Shown in pieces: positions 9,059-18,068 of a stretch of DNA of 64,000 nt (positions are counted from its first letter, which is position 1; the number at the start of each line of letters is the position of its first letter). Made by a program: the position numbers and the translations under genes. The DNA comes from Alphaproteobacteria bacterium. Its GTDB lineage: Bacteria > Pseudomonadota > Alphaproteobacteria > Rhizobiales > Rhizobiaceae. The notes beneath the pieces were generated by a model that had not been told where the DNA came from, did not search any database, and saw nothing but the letters and a program-made list of their open reading frames with translations. The DNA is taken from the NCBI GenBank assembly GCA_016861165.1, contig BOKV01000002.1:1-64000 (forward strand), in the 5' to 3' direction.

Positions 9059-10888
9059 CTATTCGACGGTGACCGACTTGGCGAGGTTGCGCGGCTGGTC
9101 GACATCGGTGCCCATGATCACCGCCGTGTGGTAGGCGATGAGCTGGACCGGCAGCGCGTAGACGATCGGCGCGATGATCTCCGGCATGTCGGGCAGCACC
9201 AGCAGATGCTCCGGATTGACCGAGCATTCGGCGGCGCCGCGTTCGTCGGTGATCAGTATGATGCGGCCGCCGCGCGCGGCGACCTCCTGCATGTTGGAGA
9301 CGGTCTTCTCGTAGATGTGGTCGTGCGGCGCGACGACGACGACCGGCATGTCCTCGTCGATCAGCGCGATCGGGCCGTGCTTGAGTTCGCCCGCGGCGTA
9401 GCCCTCGGCATGGATGTAGGAGATTTCCTTGAGCTTCAGCGCGCCTTCCATCGCCAGCGGATAGCTGGTGTCACGGCCGAGATAGAGGACGTGGCGGACC
9501 TTGGACAGGTCGTGGGCGATCTTCTCAATCTGACCCTCGAGCTTCAGCGCCTGGTTGGCGAAGCGCGGCGCCTCGCCGAGCGCGCGCACCAGCCCCGCCT
9601 CGGCCTCCGCGCTCAGTTCGCCGCGCGCCCGGCCAGCGGCCACGGCAAGTGCTGCCAGCACGGAGAGCTGGCAGGTGAACGCCTTGGTCGAGGCGACGCC
9701 GATCTCCGGCCCGGCCAGCGTCGGGAAGACGATGTCGGCCTCCCTTGCGATGGTCGAGCCACGCACGTTGACGACTGCGCCGATGTGCTGACCCTCGGCC
9801 CGGCAGTAGCGCAGCGAGGCAAGCGTGTCGGCGGTTTCGCCCGATTGCGAGATGAACAGCGCCAGGCCGTTCTTCGGCATCGGCATCTCGCGGTAGCGGA
9901 ACTCCGAGGCGATATCGATGTCGACCGGCAGCCGCGCATAGCGCTCGAACCAGTACTTGGCGACCAGGCCGGCCAGATAGGCGGTGCCGCAGGCCGAGAT
10001 CGCGATCCGTTCCAGGCCGGCGAAATCGAATGGCAGTGCCTCGCGGGCCAGCGCGCGCTCGGCGACGAAGTCGACATAGTTGGCGAGCGTGTGCGAGATC
10101 ACCTCGGGCTGCTCGTAGATTTCCTTGAGCATGAAGTGACGGTGATTGCCCTTGTCGACCAGCAGGCTCGAACCGATGAACTTCTGCATGGCACGCTCGA
10201 CCGGCCGGCCGTCGACATCGTAGATGTCGATGCCGTCGTGGCTGAGCGCGCACCAGTCGCCATCCTCCAGATAGGTGATGGTGTTGGTGAACGGGGCGAG
10301 CGCGATGGCATCCGAGCCCAGATAGTTCTCGCCGTCGCCATGGCCGATGGCGAGCGGTGGCCCGTTGCGGGCGCCGACCAGCAGATTTTCCTCGTCCTTG
10401 AACAGGATGGCGAGCGCGAAGGCGCCGCGCAGCCGGCTGATCGCGGCGCGGGCGGCCTCCTTCGGCGCCAGGCCGTCGCGCAGGCCGCGCGCCACCAGAT
10501 GGGCGATCACCTCGGTGTCGGTCTGCGAGGCAAAGTGGAAACCGTCGGCGATCAACTCGTCGCGCAGTTCGCGGAAGTTCTCGATGATGCCGTTGTGGAC
10601 GACGGCGACACGGTCGTCGGAAAAGTGGGGATGGGCGTTCGATTCGTTGGGAACGCCATGCGTGGCCCAGCGTGTGTGGCCGATGCCGGTGTGGCCGATC
10701 AGCGGCCGGCTGCGCAGGCGGTCTTCGAGGTTGACGAGCTTGCCCTCCGCCCGCCGGCGGTCGAGATGGCCGTGCTCGATGGTGGCGATGCCGGCCGAAT
10801 CATAGCCGCGATATTCGAGCCGCTTCAGCGCCTCGACGATCATCGGCGCGACGGCTTGCCGGCCAACGATTCCGACGATTCCGCACAT
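9059..10888 (-). CDS. glmS: Glutamine-fructose-6-phosphate aminotransferase GlmS
   Basis: A 609-residue enzyme making glucosamine-6-phosphate from fructose-6-phosphate and glutamine, the first step of UDP-GlcNAc synthesis. The N-terminal nucleophile Cys2 (MCGIVGIVGR) starts the class II glutaminase domain; two SIS isomerase domains follow (for example SACGTAYLAG and ISQSGETADTL), and the C-terminus ends in the conserved AKSVTVE. glmU lies upstream on the same strand, separated by about 230 bases, so the two early amino-sugar steps are clustered. No glmS ribozyme is seen, as expected outside Gram-positives. Confidence 0.98.
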   Translation of the reverse strand: MCGIVGIVGRQAVAPMIVEALKRLEYRGYDSAGIATIEHGHLDRRRAEGKLVNLEDRLRSRPLIGHTGIGHTRWATHGVPNESNAHPHFSDDRVAVVHNGIIENFRELRDELIADGFHFASQTDTEVIAHLVARGLRDGLAPKEAARAAISRLRGAFALAILFKDEENLLVGARNGPPLAIGHGDGENYLGSDAIALAPFTNTITYLEDGDWCALSHDGIDIYDVDGRPVERAMQKFIGSSLLVDKGNHRHFMLKEIYEQPEVISHTLANYVDFVAERALAREALPFDFAGLERIAISACGTAYLAGLVAKYWFERYARLPVDIDIASEFRYREMPMPKNGLALFISQSGETADTLASLRYCRAEGQHIGAVVNVRGSTIAREADIVFPTLAGPEIGVASTKAFTCQLSVLAALAVAAGRARGELSAEAEAGLVRALGEAPRFANQALKLEGQIEKIAHDLSKVRHVLYLGRDTSYPLAMEGALKLKEISYIHAEGYAAGELKHGPIALIDEDMPVVVVAPHDHIYEKTVSNMQEVAARGGRIILITDERGAAECSVNPEHLLVLPDMPEIIAPIVYALPVQLIAYHTAVIMGTDVDQPRNLAKSVTVE

Positions 10889-11053
10889 GCCAGGGCCAAT
10901 CCCCTCTTCATGCTGTTGTTCTATTGCTTGGTGGCGGCCCGGATTCTGGCGGCGTGCTCGTCACCCGACCTTCAGCGCGTCCAGCTAACCCGCGGCGAAG
11001 GCGCGAAGGAACTCAATCTGTGTTTCACTATCTTACGACGGAACATGATCCTG

Positions 11054-11088
11054 CCACGCCCCGGTTACCTTCCGATTTGCGGGCGTGG
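11054..11088. repeat. Inverted repeat between glmU and glmS
   Basis: Eight-base arms CCACGCCC (11054-11061) and GGGCGTGG (11081-11088) with a 19-base loop lie between the end of glmU and the start of glmS, both on the minus strand. No T-run follows on either strand, so it may be a weak terminator, a transcript-stabilising hairpin or an operator. The rest of the 233-base gap shows nothing I can name. Confidence 0.4.
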
Positions 11089-11121
11089 TTAACGCGATGC
11101 CAATGGTGCCGGTGCCGCCTT

Positions 11122-12474
11122 TCACTCCCCGGCCCGCTTGCTCGCCAGGCCGCGCGCCCGGATGGCCCTGGCATAGCCCGGCTTGTTGGCCTGGCGGCCG
11201 CGCGCCACCGCCATCGCCTCGGCCGGCACGTCCTCGGTGATGACGCTGCCCGAGGCCACATAGGCACCGTCGCCGATCGTGACCGGTGCCACCAGCGCCG
11301 AGTTCGAGCCGATGAAGGCGCCGGCGCCGATGTCGGTGTGATGCTTGTTGACGCCGTCATAGTTGCAGGTGATCGTGCCGGCGCCGATATTGGCGGCCGC
11401 GCCGACGCGGGCGTCGCCGATATAGGTGAGGTGGTTGATCTTGGCCCCCGCCTCGACCTCGGCGTTCTTCAGCTCGCAGAAATTGCCGACGCGCGAACCG
11501 GGCGCCATGCGCGTGCCGGGGCGGATGCGGGCGAATGGGCCGACGGTTGTCCGCGGCCCGATCCGGCAACCCTCCAGGTGGCAGAACGAGCGCACACGGA
11601 CGTCCTCGTCGAGCACGACGCCCGGACCGAAGAAGACATTGGGCTCGACCACGCAGTCGCCGCCAATCTCGGTGTCGTGGCTGAAGAAGACGGTCTCGGG
11701 CGCCGTCAGCGTCACCCCCGCCTCCATCGCCTCGCGCCGGCGCCGCGCCTGCCAGATCGCCTCGGCGCGCGCAAGTTCCGCCCGCGTGTTGACGCCGATG
11801 GTCTCCTCCTCCGGCGCCTCGACCGCGACCACCTTCAGCCCCCGCCCGCTGGCGATGGCGACGATGTCGGTCAGGTAGTATTCGCCCTTGGCGTTGGCGT
11901 TGCCGACGGCGTCGAGCAGCGACAGCGCGTGGCGGCCGGCCAATGCCATGATGCCGCCATTGCAGAACGTGATTGCCCGTTCCGCCTCGCTGCAGTCGCC
12001 ATGCTCGCGGATGGCGACGAGCCGGCCGTCCGTTTCGATCAGCCGGCCGTAGCCGGTCGGGTCGGCGGCGCGGAAGCCCAGCGCCACAACGTCTGCGCCG
12101 TCGGCCAGGGCGGCGCGCATGCGCTGCAGGGTGGCGCGCCGGGTGAGCGGCGTATCGGCGAACAGCACGAGGATGTCGTCATGGCCATGGGCGATCGCCT
12201 GGCGCGCCGCCAGCACCGCATGGGCCGTGCCGAGTCGCTCCTGTTGGACGAAGCAGGCCGCGTCCGGCGCGTCTTCGCGCACCGCCGCGACAACAGCCGC
12301 GCCGTCGGGTCCCGTCACCACCGCCTGGGCGCTGGCGCCGGCATGGGCGGCCGCCCGCAGCACGTGGGTGACCATCGCCAGGCCGGCGACCGGGTGCAGC
12401 ACCTTGGGCAGCCGCGAGCGCATGCGCGTGCCCTCGCCGGCCGCCAGGACGATGGTGAGACAGCTTCTTGCCAT
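11122..12474 (-). CDS. glmU: Bifunctional GlcNAc-1-P uridyltransferase / GlcN-1-P acetyltransferase GlmU
   Basis: A 450-residue enzyme that acetylates glucosamine-1-phosphate and then couples it to UTP, giving UDP-GlcNAc for peptidoglycan and lipid A. The N-terminal nucleotidyltransferase domain carries the signature [11 protein letters not shown] (residues 10-20); the C-terminal left-handed beta-helix shows hexapeptide repeats and the conserved [17 protein letters not shown] stretch. Upstream of glmS on the same strand and divergent from the SPOR-like gene. Confidence 0.97.
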   Translation of the reverse strand: MARSCLTIVLAAGEGTRMRSRLPKVLHPVAGLAMVTHVLRAAAHAGASAQAVVTGPDGAAVVAAVREDAPDAACFVQQERLGTAHAVLAARQAIAHGHDDILVLFADTPLTRRATLQRMRAALADGADVVALGFRAADPTGYGRLIETDGRLVAIREHGDCSEAERAITFCNGGIMALAGRHALSLLDAVGNANAKGEYYLTDIVAIASGRGLKVVAVEAPEEETIGVNTRAELARAEAIWQARRRREAMEAGVTLTAPETVFFSHDTEIGGDCVVEPNVFFGPGVVLDEDVRVRSFCHLEGCRIGPRTTVGPFARIRPGTRMAPGSRVGNFCELKNAEVEAGAKINHLTYIGDARVGAAANIGAGTITCNYDGVNKHHTDIGAGAFIGSNSALVAPVTIGDGAYVASGSVITEDVPAEAMAVARGRQANKPGYARAIRARGLASKRAGE

Positions 12475-12506
12475 TTGTCTTGTCCGCCGCTAATCGCTCA
12501 AACCCG

Positions 12507-13154
12507 ATGAGCTTTACCCTTGGCAACGGGCGCCGGCAACGGGTGCCCCGACCGATCGACACCGCCGCCGGCAGGAAGCCCGATCCGCTGCGCGCGCAGA
12601 CGGGGCGGCAGGACCCGCCGCTTGTGCGGCGGTGGCGCCGCGCGGGCCCGGGCAAGGCCGGTCTTGCCTTGACCGCGGCCATCGCCCTTGCCGGCGCCGC
12701 CGTCATCGCCATCTTCGCCGTCGCGCTCGTGACCGGCAGCCCCCACCCTTCGGCCGACGCCAGCCCGATCCCGCTCGTGCCGCCGGCCCCGGCCGGGGTT
12801 ACCGTGGTCGCCCGCGAGACCGCGCCGGCCCTGGCCCACCCGCGCGGCGCGCCGGTCGCCGCCGGCGCCGACCGGCCGTCGGGCTTTGCCATAGAACTCG
12901 GCGCGGCGCTGTCCTTCGGCGAATTGTCGGCCCGCTTCGCGCGCATCGCCAGCCACAATGCCGAGGCCGAGTTCGACCGGCTGGAACCGCGCGCAACGCT
13001 CAAGGACACCGATGACGGGCTGGAGGCGCGCCTGCTGGTCGGGCCGTTCGCCAGCGCCGGCGCGGCCGAGGCCACCTGTGCCGGCATCGCGCTGCCGGCC
13101 GGCATCCTCTGCCGGGTCGTCCCGTTCGAGGGCGAACTGATTGCGCGCGAATAG
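12507..13154 (+). CDS. Membrane-anchored SPOR-like domain protein
   Basis: A 215-residue protein with a basic N-terminal cytoplasmic segment, one transmembrane helix at about residues 52-75, a Pro/Ala-rich linker, and a C-terminal domain (about 128-210) of SPOR type: FAIELGAALSFGELSARF, a middle RLEPRATLKD strand and LLVGPFASAGAAEATCAGI. SPOR domains bind septal peptidoglycan lacking stem peptides. The ATG at 12507 is preferred to an upstream TTG that would overlap glmU. The match to SPOR is by pattern, not by search. Confidence 0.7.
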   Translation: MSFTLGNGRRQRVPRPIDTAAGRKPDPLRAQTGRQDPPLVRRWRRAGPGKAGLALTAAIALAGAAVIAIFAVALVTGSPHPSADASPIPLVPPAPAGVTVVARETAPALAHPRGAPVAAGADRPSGFAIELGAALSFGELSARFARIASHNAEAEFDRLEPRATLKDTDDGLEARLLVGPFASAGAAEATCAGIALPAGILCRVVPFEGELIARE

Positions 13155-13158
13155 GCGG

Positions 13159-13920
13159 TCAGCCGAGCTGGCCGAGCGCCGGAAACGTCTCCAGCAGCCA
13201 GAACGAGAAGCGCTGCATGCCGCCGGTGATGAACAGGATGCCGGTCAGCACGAGAAGGCCGCCCAGCACCTTCTCCACCGTCGCCATGTGGCGGCGGAAG
13301 CGGGCGAGGAAGGCCATGAACGGGCCGACAAACATCGCCGCGATGATGAAGGGCACGCCAAGCCCGGCCGAATAGGCGCCGAGCAGCGCCGCCCCTTCGC
13401 CGACCGATTCGCGGGTGCCGGCCAGGCCGAGGATGACGCCAAGCACCGGGCCGATGCACGGCGTCCAGCCGAAGGCGAAGGCAAGCCCCATGAGGAAGGC
13501 GCCGCCCAGTCCGGCGCCGCCCACCCCTTGCAGCCGTGCCTCGCGATAGAACAGGCCGATGCGCAGCACACCGAGAAAGTTGAGCCCCATGGCGATGATG
13601 AGGACACCGGCGACGATGCCGAGTGTGTCGAGATGGGCGCGCAGCAGCCCGCCGATGGTCGAGGCGCCGGCTCCGAGCGCCACGAACACCGCCGAAAAGC
13701 CGAGGACGAAGGCGATCGCAGGGAAGAAGGCGCGGCTCACGCCGGCATCGACGGGATGGACCGCCGCCTCGGCCGCCGCAGGGCCGCCGCCACGCGCCAG
13801 CGTTTCGAGCGAGGCGCCGGCCATGTAGCACAGATAGGGCGGCACCAGCGGCAGCACGCAGGGCGTGACAAACGAGATCAGGCCGGCGATGAAGGCGGTG
13901 AGATAGCTGATGTCGGCCAT
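13159..13920 (-). CDS. ccdA: Cytochrome c biogenesis protein CcdA
   Basis: A 253-residue polytopic membrane protein of the CcdA/DsbD-beta family, which moves reducing equivalents from cytoplasmic thioredoxin to the periplasm. About six hydrophobic helices are visible, with the two conserved redox cysteines in SFVTPCVLPLVPPY (helix 1) and FGWTPCIGPVLG (helix 4). The start is one of two adjacent ATG codons (13920 or 13923). It converges on the SPOR-like gene with only 4 bases between stops. Confidence 0.93.
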   Translation of the reverse strand: MADISYLTAFIAGLISFVTPCVLPLVPPYLCYMAGASLETLARGGGPAAAEAAVHPVDAGVSRAFFPAIAFVLGFSAVFVALGAGASTIGGLLRAHLDTLGIVAGVLIIAMGLNFLGVLRIGLFYREARLQGVGGAGLGGAFLMGLAFAFGWTPCIGPVLGVILGLAGTRESVGEGAALLGAYSAGLGVPFIIAAMFVGPFMAFLARFRRHMATVEKVLGGLLVLTGILFITGGMQRFSFWLLETFPALGQLG

Positions 13921-14026
13921 CATCTCGGCAGGCGCATCCGTCTGGTCCCGTTGGCCGCGGCCGGCCGCGCCCCGCAGACAGCGCGCAATCCAATCCAACA
14001 GGATCGGAATGCCGCGCCATCCAGTT

Positions 14027-14079
14027 GTTTTGTCGCGAACATCCTGTCCGCCTCGCTTTGCCGCTCGGCGGCATGAAGC
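14027..14079 (+). repeat. Dispersed intergenic repeat, copy A
   Basis: Core ATCCTGTCCGCC, a variable loop, then CCGCTCGGCGG and ATGAAGC. The same arrangement recurs at 16566-16615 (same strand) and 49654-49708 (opposite strand). The two halves (TCCGCC and GGCGG) can pair imperfectly, so it would form a hairpin in RNA. All three copies are intergenic, the pattern of a BIME/RIME-like element. Confidence 0.65.
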
Positions 14080-14185
14080 TCTAGCCCATTCGCGCCTCAC
14101 GCGACAGTCACCTTTGCGCGAAGCGGCCATATGACGCCGCGCCGCGCTGGCTTTGCGCCGGCCTGCCTGCGGCATCGTTTTGCGG

Positions 14186-14214
14186 TTGACCGCCCGCCGG
14201 GCCCTGCCTATGTT
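14186..14214 (+). promoter_or_regulatory. Promoter of tRNA-Lys
   Basis: TTGACC (14186-14191) and TATGTT (14209-14214) are separated by exactly 17 bases, a good sigma-70-type match. The predicted start near 14221 lies about 90 bases before the mature tRNA. Confidence 0.65.
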
Positions 14215-14312
14215 CCGCGCGATTTCGCCGGCCCCGGGGAATGGTCGATCGCGCGTTCCTGATCGGCCGCGGGCCCATGGCGGCGCCGACCTTTTTTGCG
14301 CGGGCCGTCGGC

Positions 14313-14388
14313 GAGCGCTTAGCTCAGTCGGTAGAGCAACTGACTTTTAATCAGTAGGTCCCGGGTTCGAGCCCCGGAGCGCTCACCA
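14313..14388 (+). tRNA. tRNA-Lys (anticodon TTT)
   Basis: A 76-base cloverleaf including encoded CCA: acceptor GAGCGCT pairs with AGCGCTC, the anticodon arm is CTGAC-TTTTAAT-related with anticodon TTT, and the T arm holds GGTTCGAGCC. The accessory catabolic stretch begins just after its 3' end, the classical integration position, but I found no second copy of the tRNA end in the window. Confidence 0.96.
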
Positions 14389-14582
14389 AAAAATTCCCCA
14401 ATTAAACCAGCCATCTACGTCCCATCCAGTCGATAGATTACCCGCGCCGCCGCCGCTGAGACCAGCCCGGGGCCGGGGCCTGGCGGGGGTCGGGCCGCTG
14501 TCGCCCGATCGTCCCGGATGTCGCCCGGCTTGACGGGCTGGCTCCGGGCGAAACCGAGACCTTACCGCGCGCCGGACAGCGC

Positions 14583-16505
14583 CTATGTGGCGGGGTTCAT
14601 GAAGCCGCCGAAGAAAGCGGCGAGTTCCGCATGCGCATCGAGCGGAAGCACATGGGCGACATACTGGTCCGGTCGGACGACGACCATGCAGCCCCCCTCC
14701 CGATCGATACCGCGCAGGTCGAAGATGTCGTTGCCTTTCTTCAGGTCGGGACAGAACATCTTCTCGTAGTCGCGCAGACCGTAGCGACCTTTCGTAGGCA
14801 GCAGAAACGGCGGCATCGTGTCGAGCGCCAGCGTGTCGTGACCCTGTTGGAAGATGACGCGCACGTCGATCACGGCATCGATGTCGGCTCCGGCCGGCGT
14901 ATGTCTGAGCACGGGCGATTGGGGCGAACCCCCGAGAAAGCTGCACAGCGCCCGGACGCGGGATGAAGGGGCTCCGGGGTCGCTCGCATCGGCAAACGCA
15001 AACAGCCGCCAGCGGCCATCGGCGAGGACCGTGTGGCCGAGATGCATGGGTCTTGCATCCGCCAGCCGGATGACCGGCGCGGAATGCAGGCGCATCCCGA
15101 TGGTCAGGCCTCGGGCGAGATGCTGCCAGATCGGCTCGCCGCAGATCACCGACGACCGGTACCGGGTCGCGGTGCCCGCCGTGTAGCGGCCGTGCCGGAC
15201 GAAATAGTCCCGCACCTCGGACGGATCGACGCCTTCGCCATCGGGTGAGGATTTGGCCGGTGCGCTCAGCAGCTTCGCCCATTCGCGATCGAAGTCGATC
15301 AGTTCTTTCGCAATCGCCTGGCGTTCGGCGGAATATGTGCGCAGCAGTTCCGGGCCGCTTCGCCCGCGCAGCACCGCCGCGAGCTTCCAGCCGAGATTGA
15401 AGCTGTCCTGCATGGAGACGTTCATCCCCTGTCCCGCCTTCGGGCTGTGAGTGTGACAGGCGTCGCCGGCGATGAACACGCGCGGCGTCGCCCACCCGGC
15501 CTCGGCGTCCGACAGATCGTCGAACCGGTCGCACAGGCGCTGGCCGATCTCGTAGACCGACCACCACGCTACCTCCTTCACGTCGATCGTGTAGGGGCGG
15601 AAGATGCGCTGCGCAGCGGCGATCAGGTGATCGACGGTGATGTTGCGGCTCGCCACCCGCTCGTCTGCGCTGAGTTCGTCCATCTCCACGTAGATGCGCA
15701 CCAGATAGCCGCCCTCCCGCGGGATGACCACGATGCTGCCCTCGCTGGCCGACTGGATCAGCGCCTTCAGCCGGATGTCGGGAAAGTCGGTGACGGCGAG
15801 CACGTCCATCACGCCCCAGGCCTGGTTGGCCGAGTCGCCCTTCAACTCCCGCCACAGCGCCTTGCGGACCGCGCTGCGCGCCCCGTCGCAGCCGACCGCA
15901 TAGGAGGCGCGCACCGTCTCGACCTCGCCTTCGCGTCCAGGGTCGGTGCGCTCGAACCGCGCCGTCACCGGACGATCGCCGGCCGACCGGTCGATCCGCA
16001 GATCGACCAGCCGTCGCGAATAGACCGGCTCCAGCCGACGCGGTGAGCGGCGCATCGCCTCGAGATAGAAATCGTGGACGCGTGCCTGGTTGAGGATCAC
16101 GTGCGGGAACTCCGACAGGCCATCCTCGACATCCTGGACGCGGCCATGGCGGACAATGTGCGCGCTGTTGTCCTCGTCGGGCCGCCAGAACGTCGTCTCA
16201 TTGACCCAATAGGCCTCCTTCAGCAGCCGCTCGCTGAAGCCGAAGGCGTGGAACATCTCCATCGTCCGGCAGGCCACGCCATCCGCCTGGCCGAGTTGCA
16301 GCGGTCCCGGCTTCTGGTCGACGATGCTCGTGCGAATATCGGCGAACGCGGCAAGCTGGGCGGCCAGCGTCAGCCCCGCCGGTCCGCAGCCGACGATGAG
16401 GACGTCGACCTCCCCGGCAAGACCGGCGGAAGCTTCGCGCCGGTCGGCGGCGGGCTCGGCAATCGCGGGATCACCAGGTTTGAATCCGTTGAGATGAAAC
16501 TGCAT
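14583..16505 (-). CDS. FAD-dependent aromatic hydroxylase, 3-hydroxybenzoate 4-monooxygenase (MobA)-like
   Basis: A 640-residue flavoprotein of the phenol 2-monooxygenase class. It shows the FAD dinucleotide motif near residues 35-48 (VLIVGCGPAGLTLA), the GD motif with the flavin-contacting stretch near 343 (VFIAGDACHTHSPKAG) and a C-terminal thioredoxin-like domain ending near VVRPDQYVAHVLPL. The N-terminus MQFHLNGFKPGDP and overall length match MobA-type 3-hydroxybenzoate 4-hydroxylases as I remember them; other phenols remain possible. It uses NAD(P)H and O2 to hydroxylate the ring ortho to a hydroxyl. The ATG at 16505 has a GAGGGAG ribosome binding site. No ring-cleavage gene lies beside it. 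Confidence 0.85.
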   Translation of the reverse strand: MQFHLNGFKPGDPAIAEPAADRREASAGLAGEVDVLIVGCGPAGLTLAAQLAAFADIRTSIVDQKPGPLQLGQADGVACRTMEMFHAFGFSERLLKEAYWVNETTFWRPDEDNSAHIVRHGRVQDVEDGLSEFPHVILNQARVHDFYLEAMRRSPRRLEPVYSRRLVDLRIDRSAGDRPVTARFERTDPGREGEVETVRASYAVGCDGARSAVRKALWRELKGDSANQAWGVMDVLAVTDFPDIRLKALIQSASEGSIVVIPREGGYLVRIYVEMDELSADERVASRNITVDHLIAAAQRIFRPYTIDVKEVAWWSVYEIGQRLCDRFDDLSDAEAGWATPRVFIAGDACHTHSPKAGQGMNVSMQDSFNLGWKLAAVLRGRSGPELLRTYSAERQAIAKELIDFDREWAKLLSAPAKSSPDGEGVDPSEVRDYFVRHGRYTAGTATRYRSSVICGEPIWQHLARGLTIGMRLHSAPVIRLADARPMHLGHTVLADGRWRLFAFADASDPGAPSSRVRALCSFLGGSPQSPVLRHTPAGADIDAVIDVRVIFQQGHDTLALDTMPPFLLPTKGRYGLRDYEKMFCPDLKKGNDIFDLRGIDREGGCMVVVRPDQYVAHVLPLDAHAELAAFFGGFMNPAT

Positions 16506-16512
16506 GGCGCTC

Positions 16513-16538
16513 CCTCTGGGCACGACCATATCCAGAGG
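16513..16538. promoter_or_regulatory. Inverted repeat at hydroxylase start
   Basis: Perfect 7-base arms CCTCTGG (16513-16519) and CCAGAGG (16532-16538) with a 12-base spacer lie 7-32 bases upstream of the hydroxylase start codon, one arm overlapping its ribosome binding site. It may be an operator or an RNA hairpin that masks the site. The cognate regulator is not evident. Confidence 0.4.
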
Positions 16539-16565
16539 AATCGGGATACTGCCCTGTCTATTTAT

Positions 16566-16615
16566 CTTGTCGTGTCATCCTGTCCGCCGAACGTTGCCGC
16601 TCGGCGGGATGAGGC
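16566..16615 (+). repeat. Dispersed intergenic repeat, copy B
   Basis: Shares CTTGTCG, CATCCTGTCCGCC, TTGCCGCTCGGCGGGATGA with copies A and C. Here the right arm GGCGGGATG is complete, so the hairpin is slightly better than in copy A. It lies between the divergent hydroxylase and dehydrogenase genes. Confidence 0.65.
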
Positions 16616-16741
16616 TATAGCCGATCCCTGCCGGCGGGACGAGAGGGGAACCGTCGGCCGGCGTGACGGCAACTCGCTGCTGGACAGGCGCCAATGCGGG
16701 CGGCGCGCCTTGCCGACGCGGTAACGGCGTGGGCGCCACGG

Positions 16742-16784
16742 TTGACACACGCCCGACAAGTCCTTACTTGGGCAACCAACCAAT
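16742..16784 (+). promoter_or_regulatory. DenD-like gene promoter with operator-like motif
   Basis: TTGACA (16742-16747), a 17-base spacer and TACTTG (16765-16770) form a promoter. The motif TTGGGCAACCAACCAAT (16768-16784) overlaps the -10 box and start point. A related 17-mer, 12 of 17 identical, overlaps the -10 of the SMP-30 gene at 20467-20483. A repressor bound here would block transcription; the TetR protein encoded between the two genes is the obvious candidate. Confidence 0.55.
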
Positions 16785-16830
16785 TCATGCGGTTCCTATT
16801 GGGCGAGCCGACACAGCGGGGAGGTTGCCG

Positions 16831-17820
16831 GTGCGCATCGGCGTGACGGGGGCCGGCGGCTTTGTCGGCAGCGGACTTGTCGCAGCACTACTGGCGCGCG
16901 GCAGGCTCGCCGCCGATCGGCCGCCGATCACGCGGATCGTCGCCGCTGACCGCGACGTTGCCGCCGTCGCCGACGCCCGCGTGGTGGCGTTGGCCGGCGA
17001 CATCGCCGACCCCGACTTTCGCGCGCGGCTGTTCGAGCAACCCTACGACGCCTTCTTCCATCTCGCCGCCGTGCCCGGCGGCGCGGCGGCCGCAGACTAC
17101 CGGCTCGGCTGGCGCGTCAATGTCGAGGCGACGGTGGCGCTGTTGGAGGCGCTGGCGGCGCAGCGGCGGCCGGCGCGCCTGGTCTTCTCCTCCTCGATCG
17201 GCGTCTTCGGCGTGCCGCTCCCCTCCGGCGCGGTCGACGACGATACGCTGCCACTGCCTTCGATGAGCTACGGCACTCAGAAGCTGATCGGCGAGGCGCT
17301 GGTCGCCGACTTCGCCCGCCGCGGGCTCCTTGACGGTCTCGCTTTGCGCCTGCCGGGCATCGTCGCCCGCCCGCGGGTGGCCGGCGGACACCTGTCGGCC
17401 TATCTGAGCGACATCTTCCATGCGCTCGCGGCCGGCGAGGCTTTCACCTGCCCGGTGTCGGCCGGGGCGGCCTCCTGGTTCATGTCGCGGGCGCGCTGCA
17501 TCGACAACCTGATCCATGCGGCCGCGCTGCCGGCGCATCGGCTCGGCGCCCGCCGCGCTTTCAATCTCCCCGCCCTGCGCCTGACCATGGCCGAGCTGGT
17601 CGAGGCGCTCGCCGACCGTTTCGGCCCGCGGGTGCGCGACCGGATCGCCTGGCAGCCCGAGGATCGTCTGGAGGCGCAGTTCGGCGCCTATCCGCCACTC
17701 TTGACGCCGATCGCCGATCGACTCGGCTTTGCCCATGACGGTGACGCCGCCGCGCTGGTTGCGAGGGCCCTCGACCTCACCACCCGCGTGCGCAGCCATG
17801 GCGGCACGAACGCGGCGTGA
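16831..17820 (+). CDS. NAD-dependent epimerase/dehydratase family, D-erythronate dehydrogenase (DenD)-like
   Basis: A 329-residue extended SDR. It has the Rossmann motif GVTGAGGFVGSGL (residues 4-16), the SSSIGVFG strand and the catalytic YGTQK at about residues 147-151, then LRLPGIVARP. The pattern following it (AGEAFTCPVSAGAASWFMS) resembles DenD, which oxidises D-erythronate at C2 during four-carbon sugar-acid use. Substrate assignment is tentative. GTG at 16831 is taken as start because CGGGGAGG lies 7 bases upstream and the promoter predicted at 16742-16770 excludes earlier starts. An SDR remnant and an ABM gene follow. Confidence 0.75.
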   Translation: MRIGVTGAGGFVGSGLVAALLARGRLAADRPPITRIVAADRDVAAVADARVVALAGDIADPDFRARLFEQPYDAFFHLAAVPGGAAAADYRLGWRVNVEATVALLEALAAQRRPARLVFSSSIGVFGVPLPSGAVDDDTLPLPSMSYGTQKLIGEALVADFARRGLLDGLALRLPGIVARPRVAGGHLSAYLSDIFHALAAGEAFTCPVSAGAASWFMSRARCIDNLIHAAALPAHRLGARRAFNLPALRLTMAELVEALADRFGPRVRDRIAWQPEDRLEAQFGAYPPLLTPIADRLGFAHDGDAAALVARALDLTTRVRSHGGTNAA

Positions 17821-17928
17821 CCGGGAGGGCGGCGCGAAGCTTGCCACCATTGCCGACGGCGGCCGCGAACTCGTCGTACTCCACCGCGCGGGCGGCCGGA
17901 ATTCGTCGCCGTCGTGAAGGACAATTCG

Positions 17929-18023
17929 ATGCTCGGCCGGCGCGAGCACCCTGAGGACACTATCTTGCCGGCGACGAATCGGCTTTCGTCACCGGCGCCG
18001 GTTTCCGCGTCGATGGCGGCCGC
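17929..18023 (+). pseudogene. C-terminal remnant of a short-chain dehydrogenase
   Basis: From 17961 one frame reads YLAGDESAFVTGAGFRVDGG, the hallmark C-terminal strand of classical SDR enzymes, but a TGA at 17952-17954 interrupts the same frame just upstream. A second frame from 17929 reads MLGRREHPED, matching the LGR-x-x-x-PE-D segment that normally precedes it. So the tail of an SDR gene survives in two frames with a frameshift between. No Rossmann or catalytic part remains. The frame then runs without a stop into the ABM gene start. The rest of the 248-base gap is uninterpretable debris. Confidence 0.65.
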
Positions 18024-18068
18024 TCGCCCGGACGGTCCGCGCCGGGGCGCGACAGGAGGAGTTCTGCG

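Larger units (their letters stand above)
13921..14312. other. Intergenic region between ccdA and tRNA-Lys
   Basis: About 390 bases without a convincing gene. It contains one copy of a dispersed palindromic repeat (14027-14079) and a well-spaced promoter for the tRNA (14186-14214). The remainder is GC-rich sequence in which I see nothing specific. Confidence 0.6.
16506..16830. other. Divergent intergenic region, MobA-like / DenD-like
   Basis: About 325 bases with no gene. It holds an inverted repeat next to the hydroxylase start (16513-16538), a dispersed repeat copy (16566-16615) and the promoter plus operator-like motif of the dehydrogenase gene (16742-16784). Nothing else is evident. Confidence 0.6.

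Noticed and set aside
12478..12515. Possible fourth copy of the dispersed repeat
   Set aside because: Only TTGTCCGCC, CGCTC and GATGAGC match with changed spacing; kept only as a remark in the repeat finding.
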